A stretch of 64,000 bases of DNA from Pseudomonas izuensis (GCF_009861505.1 NZ_WTFT01000020.1:1-64000), one strand, 5' to 3'; positions 24,105-34,211 are shown, numbered from the stretch's first letter. Notes: generated by a model from the letters alone, not told the origin. A program made the numbers and translations.

Positions 24105-25823
24105 ATGCCGCAGCATTGGCCAGCCGCCGACATCGCCCGATTGATCCTCGATGGCTTTGACGATTACCGCGAGCATTTCCGCCAGATCACTGACGGCGCC
24201 CGGGCGCGCTTCGAGCAGGCACTGTGGCAGGAGACGCAGGTCGCCTCGGCGGCACGGATCAACCTCTATGAAGAAAAGGTCAGTGAAACGGTCGAGCGGC
24301 TGCGCATCGCATTCGACAGCGACACGCTGGATGTCAGCTGTTGGCCACTGGTCAAAAACGCCTACATCAGCCTGATCGACCTGCGTTTCGACGATGAACT
24401 GTCAGAGACCTGGTACAACTCGATTTTCTGCGGGCTGTTCAGCCATGACCTGATCAGCGACGGCTGCATGTTCATCCACACCACCCGGCCGAGCCTGCGG
24501 CGGGCCCGGGCCGCGCAAACCCGCACCTACAAACCCCAAGGCCAATTGTCGGGCATGCTGGTGAGCATCTTTGCCGACTACCGCTTCAGTGAGGAATACG
24601 CCGACCTGCCCGGTGACCTGCGCCGCCTCGAAGCGCAACTGCGCGAGAACCTGCCGGACTGGGTGTGCAAGGACCCGGATTTGAGCGTCGAGCTGTTTTC
24701 CTCGGTGCTCTACCGCAACAAGGGCGCGTATCTGGTGGGGCGTATCTACACCGCCGATGAGCAATGGCCGCTGGCGATCCCGCTGCTGCACCGCGAAGGT
24801 CGCGGCATTCAGATCGATGCGCTGATCACCGACGAAGCTGACGTATCGATTATTTTCTCCTTCACCCGTTCATATTTCATGGTGGATGTGCCGGTGCCGG
24901 CGGAGTTCATCGGCTTTCTCAGGCGCATCCTGCCGGGCAAGCACATCGCCGAGCTGTACACCTCGATCGGTTTCTACAAACACGGCAAGTCCGAGTTCTA
25001 CCGGGCGCTGATCAATCACCTGGCCAATACCGACGATCAGTTCATCATGGCACCGGGCGTGCGCGGCATGGTGATGACTGTGTTCACCCTGCCGGGGTTC
25101 AACACCGTATTCAAAATCATCAAGGACCGTTTTTCGCCGTCGAAAAACGTCGACCGCGCCACCGTGATCGAAAAGTACCGGCTGGTGAAAAGCGTCGATC
25201 GCGTAGGGCGCATGGCCGATACCCAGGAGTTCGCCGACTTCCGTTTCCCGCTGAGCAAATTCGATCCGGCCTGCCTGGAGGAACTGCTGGAAGTCGCGCC
25301 GTCCACGGTGTCGGTCGAAGGTGACACCGTGCTGATCCGCCACTGCTGGACCGAACGGCGGATGACACCATTGAACCTGTACCTGGAAAATGCCAGCGAG
25401 GCGCAGGTTCGCGAGGCGTTGGAAGATTACGGTCTGGCGATCAAGCAACTGGCGGCGGCGAACATTTTTCCCGGCGACATGCTGCTGAAGAATTTTGGTG
25501 TCACCCGTCACGGTCGTGTGGTGTTCTACGACTACGACGAGATCTGCTTCCTCACCGAAGCCAACTTCCGTCACATTCCGGCACCACGTACACCCGAGGA
25601 TGAAATGGCCTCGGAGCCGTGGTACTCGATCGGACCGCTGGACGTGTTCCCCGAAGAGTTTCCGCCGTTCCTGTTTGCCGATGCCGGGCAGCGCCGGTTG
25701 TTCGATCAGTTGCATGGCGAGTTGTACAACGCCGATTACTGGAAAAGCCTGCAAGAGGCGATTCGGGCCGGCAAGGTGATCGATGTGTTCCCGTATCGGC
25801 GTAAAGGGCTCGATAACGAATAA
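24105..25823 (+). CDS. aceK: isocitrate dehydrogenase kinase/phosphatase
   Basis: This 572-residue enzyme phosphorylates and dephosphorylates isocitrate dehydrogenase, setting the flux between the TCA cycle and the glyoxylate bypass. The ATP site APGVRGMVMTVFTLPGF (about residues 316-332), K337 and D372 align with the E. coli AceK nucleotide-binding block, K336 and D371. The length is normal (E. coli 578). It stands alone, not in an aceBAK operon, which is usual for pseudomonads. AGAGG precedes the ATG at 24105. Confidence 0.95.
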   Translation: MPQHWPAADIARLILDGFDDYREHFRQITDGARARFEQALWQETQVASAARINLYEEKVSETVERLRIAFDSDTLDVSCWPLVKNAYISLIDLRFDDELSETWYNSIFCGLFSHDLISDGCMFIHTTRPSLRRARAAQTRTYKPQGQLSGMLVSIFADYRFSEEYADLPGDLRRLEAQLRENLPDWVCKDPDLSVELFSSVLYRNKGAYLVGRIYTADEQWPLAIPLLHREGRGIQIDALITDEADVSIIFSFTRSYFMVDVPVPAEFIGFLRRILPGKHIAELYTSIGFYKHGKSEFYRALINHLANTDDQFIMAPGVRGMVMTVFTLPGFNTVFKIIKDRFSPSKNVDRATVIEKYRLVKSVDRVGRMADTQEFADFRFPLSKFDPACLEELLEVAPSTVSVEGDTVLIRHCWTERRMTPLNLYLENASEAQVREALEDYGLAIKQLAAANIFPGDMLLKNFGVTRHGRVVFYDYDEICFLTEANFRHIPAPRTPEDEMASEPWYSIGPLDVFPEEFPPFLFADAGQRRLFDQLHGELYNADYWKSLQEAIRAGKVIDVFPYRRKGLDNE

Positions 25824-25940
25824 CTCGTTTACGAACCACCACAGGGCACTGGAAATCCAAAATGTTGCAACACTCATTTACACCACCAAATCTGCGACAA
25901 TCGCGCCCTTGCGCCACTAGACGACTGAATTGCGTACCCG

Positions 25941-28900
25941 ATGACCGACGAATCGCCCTCCATCGACAAACTGCTGAAAAACCTCGATCACGCCATGCTC
26001 GCCGACCGCCACCGGCTGCGGCGGCAGTTGCTTGAGCTGCGCAAAAAACCCGATGAGGCCAAACTGGCCCAGTGGGTGGCGCGCATGCAGGCGTCCTGTG
26101 ACCAGGTGCTGGCGCGCAAGGCCAGCCTGCCGGTGATTCGTTATGACGACAGCCTGCCGATTGCCGCCAAGCGCGACGAAATCAAGAAGGCACTGGAAAA
26201 GCATCAGGTGCTGATCATCGCCGGCGAAACCGGCTCGGGTAAAACCACCCAGCTGCCGAAGATCTGCCTGGAAATCGGGCGCGGCCAGCATGGCCTGATC
26301 GGCCACACCCAGCCGCGCCGGATTGCCGCGCGCAGCGTGGCGAGCCGGGTGGCCGAAGAGCTGGGCACGCCGCTGGGCGCGCTGGTCGGCTATCAGGTGC
26401 GGTTCGAGGATCAGAGCGATTCCAATACCCTGATCAAGCTGATGACCGACGGCATTTTGCTGGCGGAAACCCAGAACGACCGGTATCTGGAACGCTACGA
26501 CACGATCATCGTCGACGAAGCCCACGAACGCAGCCTCAACATCGACTTCCTGCTCGGTTATCTGAAAACCCTGCTGCCGCGCCGTCCGGACCTGAAAGTC
26601 ATCATCACCTCGGCGACCATCGACCTGGAGCGCTTCTCCAAGCACTTCGACGATGCACCGATAGTCGAGGTCTCCGGCCGAACCTTCCCGGTGGACACCT
26701 GGTATCGCCCGCTGACCCTGGAGCAGGACGAAGAGGGCAACCGCGTCGAAGACGACCTGACCGTGGATCAGGCGATTCTCGCCACCCTCGACGAAATTGC
26801 CGCCTATGAGCGCAGCGAACGCCGTAGTCCCGGCGACGTGCTGGTGTTCCTGCCCGGCGAGCGCGAGATTCGCGACGCCGCCGACATGTTGCGCAAGGCC
26901 CAGCTCAAGCACACCGAGATCCTGCCGCTGTACGCGCGCTTGTCGCCGGCCGAGCAGCAGCGGATTTTCCAGTCGCATCCGGGGCGTCGTGTGGTCCTGG
27001 CAACTAACGTCGCGGAAACCTCGCTCACGGTGCCGGGCATTCGCTACGTGATCGACAGCGGCACCGCGCGCATCAGTCGCTACAGCTACCGTGCCAAGGT
27101 TCAGCGCCTGCCCATCGAAGCGATTTCCCAGGCCAGCGCCAACCAGCGCAAGGGCCGTTGCGGGCGGGTCGAGCCGGGCATTTGCGTGCGCCTGTACAGC
27201 GAAGAAGATTTCCTCGGTCGCCCGGAATTTACCGATCCGGAAATCCTGCGCACCAACCTCGCGGCCGTTATCTTGCAGATGCTGCACCTGCGCCTTGGCG
27301 AAGTGACTGCGTTTCCGTTCATCGAGCCGCCGGATGGCAAGGCCATCAGCGATGGTTACAACCTGCTGCAAGAACTCTCGGCGGTGGACCGCAACAGCCA
27401 GTTGACCCCGCTCGGTCGTCAGTTGGCACGGCTGCCGGTGGACCCGCGCATGGGGCGCATGCTGCTGGAAGCGGCGAAGCTCGGCAGCTTGCAGGAAGTG
27501 CTGATCGTCGCCAGCGCCATGTCGATCCAGGACCCCCGCGAACGCCCGCCGGAACGCCAGCAAGCGGCGGATCAGGCCCATGCGCAATGGAAAGACGCCG
27601 ACTCGGACTTCGCCGGGCTGGTCAATCTGTGGCGCGGCTTCGAGGAGCAGCGCCAGGCGCTGACCGCCAGCCCGCTGCGCAACTGGTGCCGCAAGAATTT
27701 TCTCAATTACCTGCGCCTGCGCGAGTGGCGTGACTCCCATCGCCAATTGAGCCTGATCTGCCGCGACATGCAGCTGAGCCTCAACAAAGAGCCGGCGGAT
27801 TACCCGAAACTGCACAAAGCGGTGCTGGTGGGGCTGCTCAGCCAGATCGGTCAGAAGACCGAAGACGGCGACTACCTGGGCGCCCGTCAGCGGCGCTTCT
27901 GGATTCACCCCTCGTCGGGGATCGGCAAGAAACGTCCGCAATGGCTGATGACTGCCGAACTGGTGGAAACCACCAAGCTCTACGCGCGCATGGTGGCGAA
28001 GATCGACGCCGACTGGATCGAACCGCTGGCCGGGCACTTGATCAAGAAAAATCACTTCGAGCCCCATTGGGAGAAGAAGCGTGGCCAAGTGGTCGCCTTC
28101 GAGCAGATCACCTTGTTCGGGTTGATCGTGGTCGGTCGCCGCCCGGTACATTACGGGCCGGTAGACCCGGTGGTGTCCCGTGAACTGTTCATCCGCGAAG
28201 CGCTGGTGCGTGGCGAAATCCAGTCCAAGGCCAAGTGCCTGACAGCGAACAAACAGTTGCTGGAGCAGCTCGATGAGCTGGAAGCCAAGGCTCGTCGTCG
28301 CGACATCCTCGCTGATGAGGAAACCCTGTACGCCTTCTACGATGCGCGGCTACCGGCGGAGATTCACCAGACCGCGACCTTCGACAGTTGGTACCGGATC
28401 AACAGCCAGAAAAACCCGCAGCTGCTGATCATGCGTGAAGAAGACGTGCTCGCCCGCGAGGCCAGTGAAGTCACTGCCCAACACTATCCGGACACCCTGC
28501 ACATCGGCGATCTGGAGTTGGCGCTGAGTTACCACTTCGAACCGAACCACCCGCGCGACGGCGTGACCCTGCGTGTACCGGCGCCGCTGTTGCCGATGCT
28601 GCCGCCGGAACGTCTGGAATGGCTGGTGCCGGGTGTCATCGAAGCCAAGTGCATCGCGCTCGTTCGTAACTTGCCCAAGGCACTGCGCAAGAACTTCGTG
28701 CCGGTGCCGGACTTCGTCAAGGCTGCCTTGCAGCGCATGACCTTTGCCGAGGGGTCGTTGCCCCAGACCTTGGGTCGCGAGCTGCTGCGCATGACCGGCG
28801 CCCGTGTCAGCGATGAAGCCTGGGCCGAAGCGGCGCAACAGGTGGAAAACCATCTGCGCATGAACCTGGAAATCGTCGACGCTCAGGGCAAGTTCCTGGG

Positions 28901-29852
28901 TGAAGGCCGAGATCTGGCCGAACTGACGGCGCGCTTTGCCGAAGCCAGCCAAGCGGCGCTGGCCGTACCGCAAACCGCGAAAAGCCAGCAACCGGTGGAG
29001 CCGAAGGTGTTCGCCGCCGTGGCCGAGAAAACCCAGCAAAAGATTGCCGGGCTGTCGATGACGGTCTACCCGGCGCTGGTGGAAGAGGGCGGCACGGTCA
29101 AGGAAGGACGTTTTTCCACCCCGGCTGAAGCCGAGTTCCAGCACCGACGCGCTCTGCAGCGCTTGCTGATGCAGCAACTGGCGGAACCGGCGAAGTTTTT
29201 GCGTGGCAAGCTGCCAGGGCTGACCGAACTGGGCCTGCTGTACCGCGACATGGGGCGCGTTGACGCGCTGGTGGAAGACATTCTGCTGGCCAGCCTCGAC
29301 AGCTGCATTCTCGACGGCGAAGACCCGTTGCCCCGTGATGGTGCCGGCCTGGCGTCGCTGGCCGAGCGCAAGCGCGGTGCCTGGACCGAACACGCCGAAC
29401 GCGTGGCGAAGCTGACCCTGGAAATCCTCAAGCTCTGGCATGGCCTGCAAAAACGCTTCAAGGGCAAGATCGACCTGGCGCAAGCCGTGGCCCTGAACGA
29501 CATCAAGCAGCAGCTCAGCCATTTGGTATATCCAGGCTTTGTCCGCGAAACACCGATGCAATGGCTCAAGGAATTGCCACGTTACCTCAAGGCCATCGAG
29601 CAGCGTTTTGAAAAGCTCGGATCTCAGGTGCAGAAGGACCGGGTATGGAGTGGCGAATTGGCCAATCTCTGGACTCAGTACCAGACTCGCGCCAACAAGC
29701 ACGCCCAGGAAGGCAAGCGCGATCCGCAACTCGAGCTTTATCGCTGGTGGCTGGAGGAGTACCGGGTGTCGCTGTTCGCCCAGCAACTGGGAACCAAGGT
29801 GCCGATCTCCGACAAGCGTTTGAGCAAGCAGTGGACGCAAGTGGAGCCCTGA
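25941..29852 (+). CDS. hrpA: ATP-dependent RNA helicase HrpA
   Basis: This 1303-residue DEAH-box helicase has Walker A GETGSGKT (residues 95-102), the DEAH box D192-H195, SAT motif TSATID, motif V/VI including NVAETSLTVPGIRYVID and QRKGRCGRVEPG, a helicase-associated and OB-fold region, and the long C-terminal DUF3418 extension typical of HrpA. It acts on structured RNA and stalled ribosomes in E. coli. It appears monocistronic. Confidence 0.95.
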   Translation: MTDESPSIDKLLKNLDHAMLADRHRLRRQLLELRKKPDEAKLAQWVARMQASCDQVLARKASLPVIRYDDSLPIAAKRDEIKKALEKHQVLIIAGETGSGKTTQLPKICLEIGRGQHGLIGHTQPRRIAARSVASRVAEELGTPLGALVGYQVRFEDQSDSNTLIKLMTDGILLAETQNDRYLERYDTIIVDEAHERSLNIDFLLGYLKTLLPRRPDLKVIITSATIDLERFSKHFDDAPIVEVSGRTFPVDTWYRPLTLEQDEEGNRVEDDLTVDQAILATLDEIAAYERSERRSPGDVLVFLPGEREIRDAADMLRKAQLKHTEILPLYARLSPAEQQRIFQSHPGRRVVLATNVAETSLTVPGIRYVIDSGTARISRYSYRAKVQRLPIEAISQASANQRKGRCGRVEPGICVRLYSEEDFLGRPEFTDPEILRTNLAAVILQMLHLRLGEVTAFPFIEPPDGKAISDGYNLLQELSAVDRNSQLTPLGRQLARLPVDPRMGRMLLEAAKLGSLQEVLIVASAMSIQDPRERPPERQQAADQAHAQWKDADSDFAGLVNLWRGFEEQRQALTASPLRNWCRKNFLNYLRLREWRDSHRQLSLICRDMQLSLNKEPADYPKLHKAVLVGLLSQIGQKTEDGDYLGARQRRFWIHPSSGIGKKRPQWLMTAELVETTKLYARMVAKIDADWIEPLAGHLIKKNHFEPHWEKKRGQVVAFEQITLFGLIVVGRRPVHYGPVDPVVSRELFIREALVRGEIQSKAKCLTANKQLLEQLDELEAKARRRDILADEETLYAFYDARLPAEIHQTATFDSWYRINSQKNPQLLIMREEDVLAREASEVTAQHYPDTLHIGDLELALSYHFEPNHPRDGVTLRVPAPLLPMLPPERLEWLVPGVIEAKCIALVRNLPKALRKNFVPVPDFVKAALQRMTFAEGSLPQTLGRELLRMTGARVSDEAWAEAAQQVENHLRMNLEIVDAQGKFLGEGRDLAELTARFAEASQAALAVPQTAKSQQPVEPKVFAAVAEKTQQKIAGLSMTVYPALVEEGGTVKEGRFSTPAEAEFQHRRALQRLLMQQLAEPAKFLRGKLPGLTELGLLYRDMGRVDALVEDILLASLDSCILDGEDPLPRDGAGLASLAERKRGAWTEHAERVAKLTLEILKLWHGLQKRFKGKIDLAQAVALNDIKQQLSHLVYPGFVRETPMQWLKELPRYLKAIEQRFEKLGSQVQKDRVWSGELANLWTQYQTRANKHAQEGKRDPQLELYRWWLEEYRVSLFAQQLGTKVPISDKRLSKQWTQVEP

Positions 29853-29859
29853 CACTGAC

Positions 29860-29935
29860 CACCTGTGGGAGCAAAGCTTGCTCGCGATGGCGATTTCAAG
29901 GACGCCATCGCGAGCAAGCTTTGCTCCCACAGGGT
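29860..29935. repeat. REPIN, GCAAAGCTTGC type
   Basis: Inverted halves with the GGGAGCAAAGCTTGCTCGCG core and a spacer of only about 16 bases lie right after hrpA. Confidence 0.9.
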
Positions 29936-30159
29936 AAGGCGGCTTTGGTGTGGGGCATTCATTTGCAAAAGGCGCCAAATCATTAGGTTTATGGCAAACT
30001 TCGCGACCATAAACGCCGTTTTCGCGACCCAGAGCCTTCGGCCATGTTGCGTGTCGGAATAACGTTGCCAGTTTTGCGTCCCCAGGATGGGAATAGACCC
30101 TTTGTGTGTTGGTACGTCGGTGCCAATGCTTTCTGCCTGAACAGATTAGAGACACGACC
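29936..30159. promoter_or_regulatory. upstream region of the ketoacyl synthase with an 8-bp inverted repeat
   Basis: GTTTATGG (29987-29994) and CCATAAAC (30007-30014) are exact inverted repeats separated by 12 bases, a spacing of 20 bases between repeat centres (two helical turns), as for a dimeric repressor. It lies about 145 bases before the start codon. I could not fix a promoter by eye. Confidence 0.45.
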
Positions 30160-31281
30160 ATGCATAACGTCGTCATCAGCGGCACCGGCCTTTACACTCC
30201 GGCCAACAGCATCTCCAACGAAGAGCTGGTGCAGTCTTTCAATACGTATGTGGCGCAATTCAACGCCGACAACGCCGATGCCATTGCTCGCGGTGAAATC
30301 GAAGCGTTGACCGAATCCAGTGCGGCGTTCATCGAAAAAGCCTCCGGTATCAAGAGCCGCTATGTCATGGACAAAGACGGCATCCTTGACCCGCAACGCA
30401 TGGCGCCACGCTTGCCGGAGCGTTCCAACGACGAATGGTCGGTGCTTTGCCAAATGGCCATCGGCGCTGCCGAACAAGCCTTGCAACGCGCGGGCAAGAC
30501 TGCGGCGGATATCGACGGCGTGATCGTCGCCTGCTCCAACCTGCAACGTGCCTACCCGGCGATTGCTATTGAAGTTCAGGAAGCGCTGGGCATCCAGGGT
30601 TTCGGTTTCGACATGAACGTGGCGTGTTCTTCGGCCACCTTCGGTATCCAGACCGCCGCCAACAGCGTCCAGCTGGGCCAGGCCCGTGCGATCCTGATGG
30701 TCAACCCGGAAGTCTGCACTGGCCACCTGAATTTCCGCGACCGCGACAGCCACTTCATCTTCGGTGACGCGGCCACTGCAGTGATCATCGAGCGCGCCGA
30801 CCAGGCCACGTCCAAGTATCAGTTCGACATTGTCAGCACCAAGTTGCTGACCAAGTTCTCCAACAACATCCGCAACAACTTTGGCTTCCTCAACCGCGCA
30901 GCGGAAGAGGGCGTTGGTGCCAGGGACAAACTGTTTGTCCAGGAAGGTCGCAAGGTGTTCAAGGAAGTCTGCCCGATGGTTGCCGAGCTGATCGGTGCGC
31001 ATCTGGAAGAGAACCAGCTCAACATCAGCGATGTGAAGCGCTTCTGGCTGCACCAGGCCAACCTCAGCATGAACCACCTGATCGTCAAGAAACTGCTGGG
31101 CCGCGATGCCACAGAGCAGGAAGCTCCGGTGATTCTCGACACCTACGCCAACACCAGTTCCGCCGGTTCCGTGATTGCGTTTCACAAGAATCAGGACGAC
31201 CTGCCGGCCGGTTCGCTGGCGGTGCTCAGCTCGTTTGGCGCCGGTTACTCGATTGGCAGCGTGATTCTGCGCAAGCGCTGA
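30160..31281 (+). CDS. beta-ketoacyl-ACP synthase III (FabH-like, PA3286 type)
   Basis: This 373-residue thiolase-fold condensing enzyme has the Cys-His-Asn triad: C156 in NVACSSATFG, H298 in WLHQAN, and N331 in TYANTSS. It is longer than housekeeping FabH, with insertions near residues 30-60, and looks like the P. aeruginosa PA3286-type enzyme that condenses medium-chain acyl-CoA from beta-oxidation with malonyl-ACP; that identity is from memory. The start is the ATG at 30160; the longer frame lacks conserved sequence. Confidence 0.86.
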   Translation: MHNVVISGTGLYTPANSISNEELVQSFNTYVAQFNADNADAIARGEIEALTESSAAFIEKASGIKSRYVMDKDGILDPQRMAPRLPERSNDEWSVLCQMAIGAAEQALQRAGKTAADIDGVIVACSNLQRAYPAIAIEVQEALGIQGFGFDMNVACSSATFGIQTAANSVQLGQARAILMVNPEVCTGHLNFRDRDSHFIFGDAATAVIIERADQATSKYQFDIVSTKLLTKFSNNIRNNFGFLNRAAEEGVGARDKLFVQEGRKVFKEVCPMVAELIGAHLEENQLNISDVKRFWLHQANLSMNHLIVKKLLGRDATEQEAPVILDTYANTSSAGSVIAFHKNQDDLPAGSLAVLSSFGAGYSIGSVILRKR

Positions 31282-31299
31282 GTCTTCAGCTCACCCGGA

Positions 31300-31399
31300 A
31301 CCCTGTGGGAGCAAAGCTTGCTCGCGATGGCGGACATTCAGTCGACATCTCTATTGAATGTGCCGACGTAATCGCGAGCAAGCTTTGCTCCTACAGGGG
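31300..31399. repeat. REPIN, GCAAAGCTTGC type
   Basis: Inverted halves with the GGAGCAAAGCTTGCTCGCGA core are separated by about 40 bases, between convergent genes. Confidence 0.9.
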
Positions 31400-31408
31400 G
31401 GGTGATGT

Positions 31409-32458
31409 TCAGGTACGCGGCAGGCGAATGACCGCTGTAAGCCCACCGCCCGGGGTTTCTTCCAGGCTCAACTGCCCACCCAGCCGTTCCGCCGCTTCGC
31501 GGGCGATGGTCATGCCCAGGCCGACGCCACCGGAATTGCGATTGCGCGAACCTTCCAGGCGAAAGAACGGTTCGAACACCGCTTCGCGTTGCTCCGCGGC
31601 GATTCCCGGTCCGTGGTCAATGACCCGAATCAGCAGATGTTCGCGATGATCTTCCAGGGAGATCAACGCCTGGCCGGCATAACGCAAGGCGTTGTCCAGC
31701 AGGTTGTTGACGCAGGAGCGCAATGCCATCGGCTGAACTTGCAGCGGCGCGCAGTGGCCGCTGGCCTGAGCATCGGCGCCCTGGTCCTGGGCGTTTTCGC
31801 TCAGGGACTCCACCAACGCCTGCACATCCATCCACTGCGGCGCCTCACTGGTGCGCTGTTCGTGCAGGTAAGTGAGGGTGGCATCGAGCATGCTGATCAT
31901 GTCGTCCAGGTCCTGGCGCATCTGGCCCTGCAACCTGTCATCGTCGATCTGCTCCAGCCGCAGCTTGAGCCGCGACAGCGGCGTGCGCAGGTCGTGGGAC
32001 ACCGCGCCGAGCATCCGTGAACGTTGTTTCACTTGCTCGATGATGCGTCGCTGCATTTTGTTGAAGGTATGCGCCGCTTGCCGCGCTTCCCGTGGGCCGG
32101 ACTCCTCCAGTGGCGGGCTGTCGAGGTTTTCACTCAGGCGTTCGGCCGCGTCGCTCAGCCGCTGAATCGGCCGGCTCAGTAATTTGGCGCCATACCAGGC
32201 GGCGATGATCAGCGAGATCAATTGAAACGTCAGCGGTACCAACGGCCCGCCGAACCACGGCCGGGGTGGCCGATTGGCGAAACGCGGGGCCGGTGGCGGG
32301 AGTTGGCCGTCAAAGCCTTCGGAGAACGCGGGGGGCGGCGGAGGTGGCGGTGGGCCGTAATGGTGAAACCAGGCAAAGGCCAGCAAATGCGCGAGGATGA
32401 TCGCCAGCAACAGCACGCCAAACAGGCGGCCGAACAGCGTATCGAAGCGCCCGCGCAT
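31409..32458 (-). CDS. sensor histidine kinase (EnvZ-like)
   Basis: This 349-residue membrane kinase has transmembrane helices at about residues 10-30 and 75-95, with a periplasmic loop of only about 45 residues that begins with eight consecutive prolines. It has a HAMP linker, the H-box AVSHDLRTPLSRLK (phosphorylated H155), the N-box NNLLDNALRY, and DHGPGI and GVGLGM ATP-lid motifs. The start overlaps the regulator stop by one base (TGATG). The signal is unknown. Confidence 0.9.
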   Translation of the reverse strand: MRGRFDTLFGRLFGVLLLAIILAHLLAFAWFHHYGPPPPPPPPAFSEGFDGQLPPPAPRFANRPPRPWFGGPLVPLTFQLISLIIAAWYGAKLLSRPIQRLSDAAERLSENLDSPPLEESGPREARQAAHTFNKMQRRIIEQVKQRSRMLGAVSHDLRTPLSRLKLRLEQIDDDRLQGQMRQDLDDMISMLDATLTYLHEQRTSEAPQWMDVQALVESLSENAQDQGADAQASGHCAPLQVQPMALRSCVNNLLDNALRYAGQALISLEDHREHLLIRVIDHGPGIAAEQREAVFEPFFRLEGSRNRNSGGVGLGMTIAREAAERLGGQLSLEETPGGGLTAVIRLPRT

Positions 32459-33228
32459 CAGCCGATGTCCCGGGCGTCGAACAGGTAACCTTCGCCGCGC
32501 ACGGTTTTGATCAGCTGCGGTGCCTTCGGGTCATCACCGAGTTTCTGCCGCAGGCGCGACACCAGCAGGTCAATGCTGCGATCAAAGGCTTCGATCGAGC
32601 GGCCGCGGGCGGCGTCCAGCAATTGTTCGCGGCTCAGCACCCGGCGCGGACGTTCGATGAACACCCAGAGCAGGCGGAACTCGGCGTTGGACAGCGGCAC
32701 CACGAGGCCATCGGCGGCAATCAACTGGCGCAGCACGCTGTTGAGCCGCCAGTTGTCGAAACGGATGTTCGCCCGTTGTTCGGTGCGATCATCGCGTACC
32801 CGGCGCAGGATGGTCTGGATGCGCGCCACCAGCTCCCGGGGTTCGAACGGCTTGGCCATGTAATCGTCGGCGCCCAGCTCCAGGCCGATGATCCGGTCGG
32901 TGGGTTCGCAGCGGGCCGTGAGCATCAGAATCGGGATGTCCGACTCGGCGCGCAGCCAGCGGCACAACGACAGGCCGTCTTCGCCGGGCAGCATCAGGTC
33001 CAGCACCACTACGTCGAAATGCTCCGCCTGCATGGCCAGGCGCATAGCCGCGCCATCGGTGACGCCGCTGGCGTGGATATTGAACCGGGCCAGGTAGTCG
33101 ATCATCAGTTCGCGGATCGGGACGTCATCGTCGACGATCAGGGCGCGAATGCTCCAGCGTTTGTCGTCGCCAGGCGTTTTTTGCTCGTCGTTCACAGGTG
33201 CGTGGGTGTTGTGCATGCGTGCGTTCAT
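32458..33228 (-). CDS. OmpR family response regulator
   Basis: This 256-residue protein has a receiver domain (acidic D33/D34, phospho-acceptor D77 in VVLDLMLPGEDG, K in YMAKPFEP) and a winged-helix output domain ending VRGEGYLFD. A polar 27-residue N-terminal extension precedes the receiver. The start may be the ATG at 33228 or 33216; neither has a strong SD. It is upstream of and coupled to the kinase. The target genes are unknown. Confidence 0.9.
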   Translation of the reverse strand: MNARMHNTHAPVNDEQKTPGDDKRWSIRALIVDDDVPIRELMIDYLARFNIHASGVTDGAAMRLAMQAEHFDVVVLDLMLPGEDGLSLCRWLRAESDIPILMLTARCEPTDRIIGLELGADDYMAKPFEPRELVARIQTILRRVRDDRTEQRANIRFDNWRLNSVLRQLIAADGLVVPLSNAEFRLLWVFIERPRRVLSREQLLDAARGRSIEAFDRSIDLLVSRLRQKLGDDPKAPQLIKTVRGEGYLFDARDIG

Positions 33229-33512
33229 CTGCCAGGTTGGCTGCCAACCACAAAGATAGGCCGCGAGGGAGTGTTTCCAGCATAGGCGTCCGGCCCGGGG
33301 GCGGGAAGTGCTGTTGTAAGGGCTTATTGCGGCTGACGAGGGTAGCGGGCGAGGGTGTTGTGGGCATGTCAGCTATGTACCGAGTTCGACACAATGGCCG
33401 CAAAGGCTAGTCTTGCCTGAGCGATCTCGACGATTTACCGATCATCGGGTCCCGCAGCGGCGCTGGTTCCGCTACAATGCGCGCCGATTTCGACTTGCCT
33501 GAGAGCCCACTC

Positions 33513-34211
33513 ATGTCCGCCTGCCAGACTCCTATCATCGTCGCCCTGGATTTCCCCACCCGTGACGCCGCACTGAAGCTGGCTGATCAGTTGGACCCGA
33601 AGCTGTGCCGGGTCAAAGTCGGTAAGGAACTGTTCACCAGCTGTGCATCGGAAATCGTTGGCACTTTGCGTGACAAGGGCTTCGAAGTGTTCCTGGACCT
33701 CAAGTTCCACGACATCCCCAACACCACCGCCATGGCCGTCAAGGCCGCAGCGGAAATGGGCGTATGGATGGTCAACGTGCACTGCTCCGGTGGCCTGCGC
33801 ATGATGGCAGCGTGCCGTGAAGTGCTGGACAAACGCAGTGGTCCGCAGCCCCTCCTGATCGGCGTAACCGTGCTGACCAGCATGGAGCGCGAGGATCTGG
33901 CGGGTATCGGCCTGGATATCGAGCCGCAGGAACAGGTGCTGCGCCTGGCCGCTCTGGCGGAAAAAGCCGGGATGGACGGCCTGGTGTGCTCGGCCCTGGA
34001 AGCCCAGGCCCTGAAATCGGCGCACCCGTCGCTGCAACTGGTGACCCCGGGTATTCGCCCGGCGGGCAGCGCCCAGGATGACCAGCGCCGTATTCTGACC
34101 CCGCGTCAGGCGCTGGAAGCCGGTTCCGACTACCTGGTGATCGGCCGTCCGATCAGCCAGGCGGCGGATCCGGCAAAGGCGTTGGCCGACGTGGTGGCCG
34201 AACTCGCCTGA
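33513..34211 (+). CDS. pyrF: orotidine 5'-phosphate decarboxylase
   Basis: This 232-residue TIM-barrel enzyme makes UMP from OMP, the last step of pyrimidine synthesis. The catalytic D-x-K-x-x-D block is DLKFHD (D62, K64, D67), the substrate lysine is in RVKVGKELF, and VTPGIRPAG and DYLVIGRPI are the phosphate-binding motifs. The start is the ATG at 33513; an upstream in-frame extension is unconvincing. TACAAT at 33473-33478 may be its -10 element. Confidence 0.94.
   Translation: MSACQTPIIVALDFPTRDAALKLADQLDPKLCRVKVGKELFTSCASEIVGTLRDKGFEVFLDLKFHDIPNTTAMAVKAAAEMGVWMVNVHCSGGLRMMAACREVLDKRSGPQPLLIGVTVLTSMEREDLAGIGLDIEPQEQVLRLAALAEKAGMDGLVCSALEAQALKSAHPSLQLVTPGIRPAGSAQDDQRRILTPRQALEAGSDYLVIGRPISQAADPAKALADVVAELA

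Noticed and set aside
25917..28151. Long open frame antisense to hrpA (over 700 codons)
   Set aside because: It mirrors codon structure of the GC-rich hrpA gene, has no family motifs and no ribosome binding site. Similar long antisense frames lie opposite fadE (45699-47969) and the MFS gene (11436-12758).
28350..30185. Second antisense frame over the hrpA 3' half and the REPIN
   Set aside because: It runs through the REPIN and the promoter region of the next gene, which no real gene would be expected to do.
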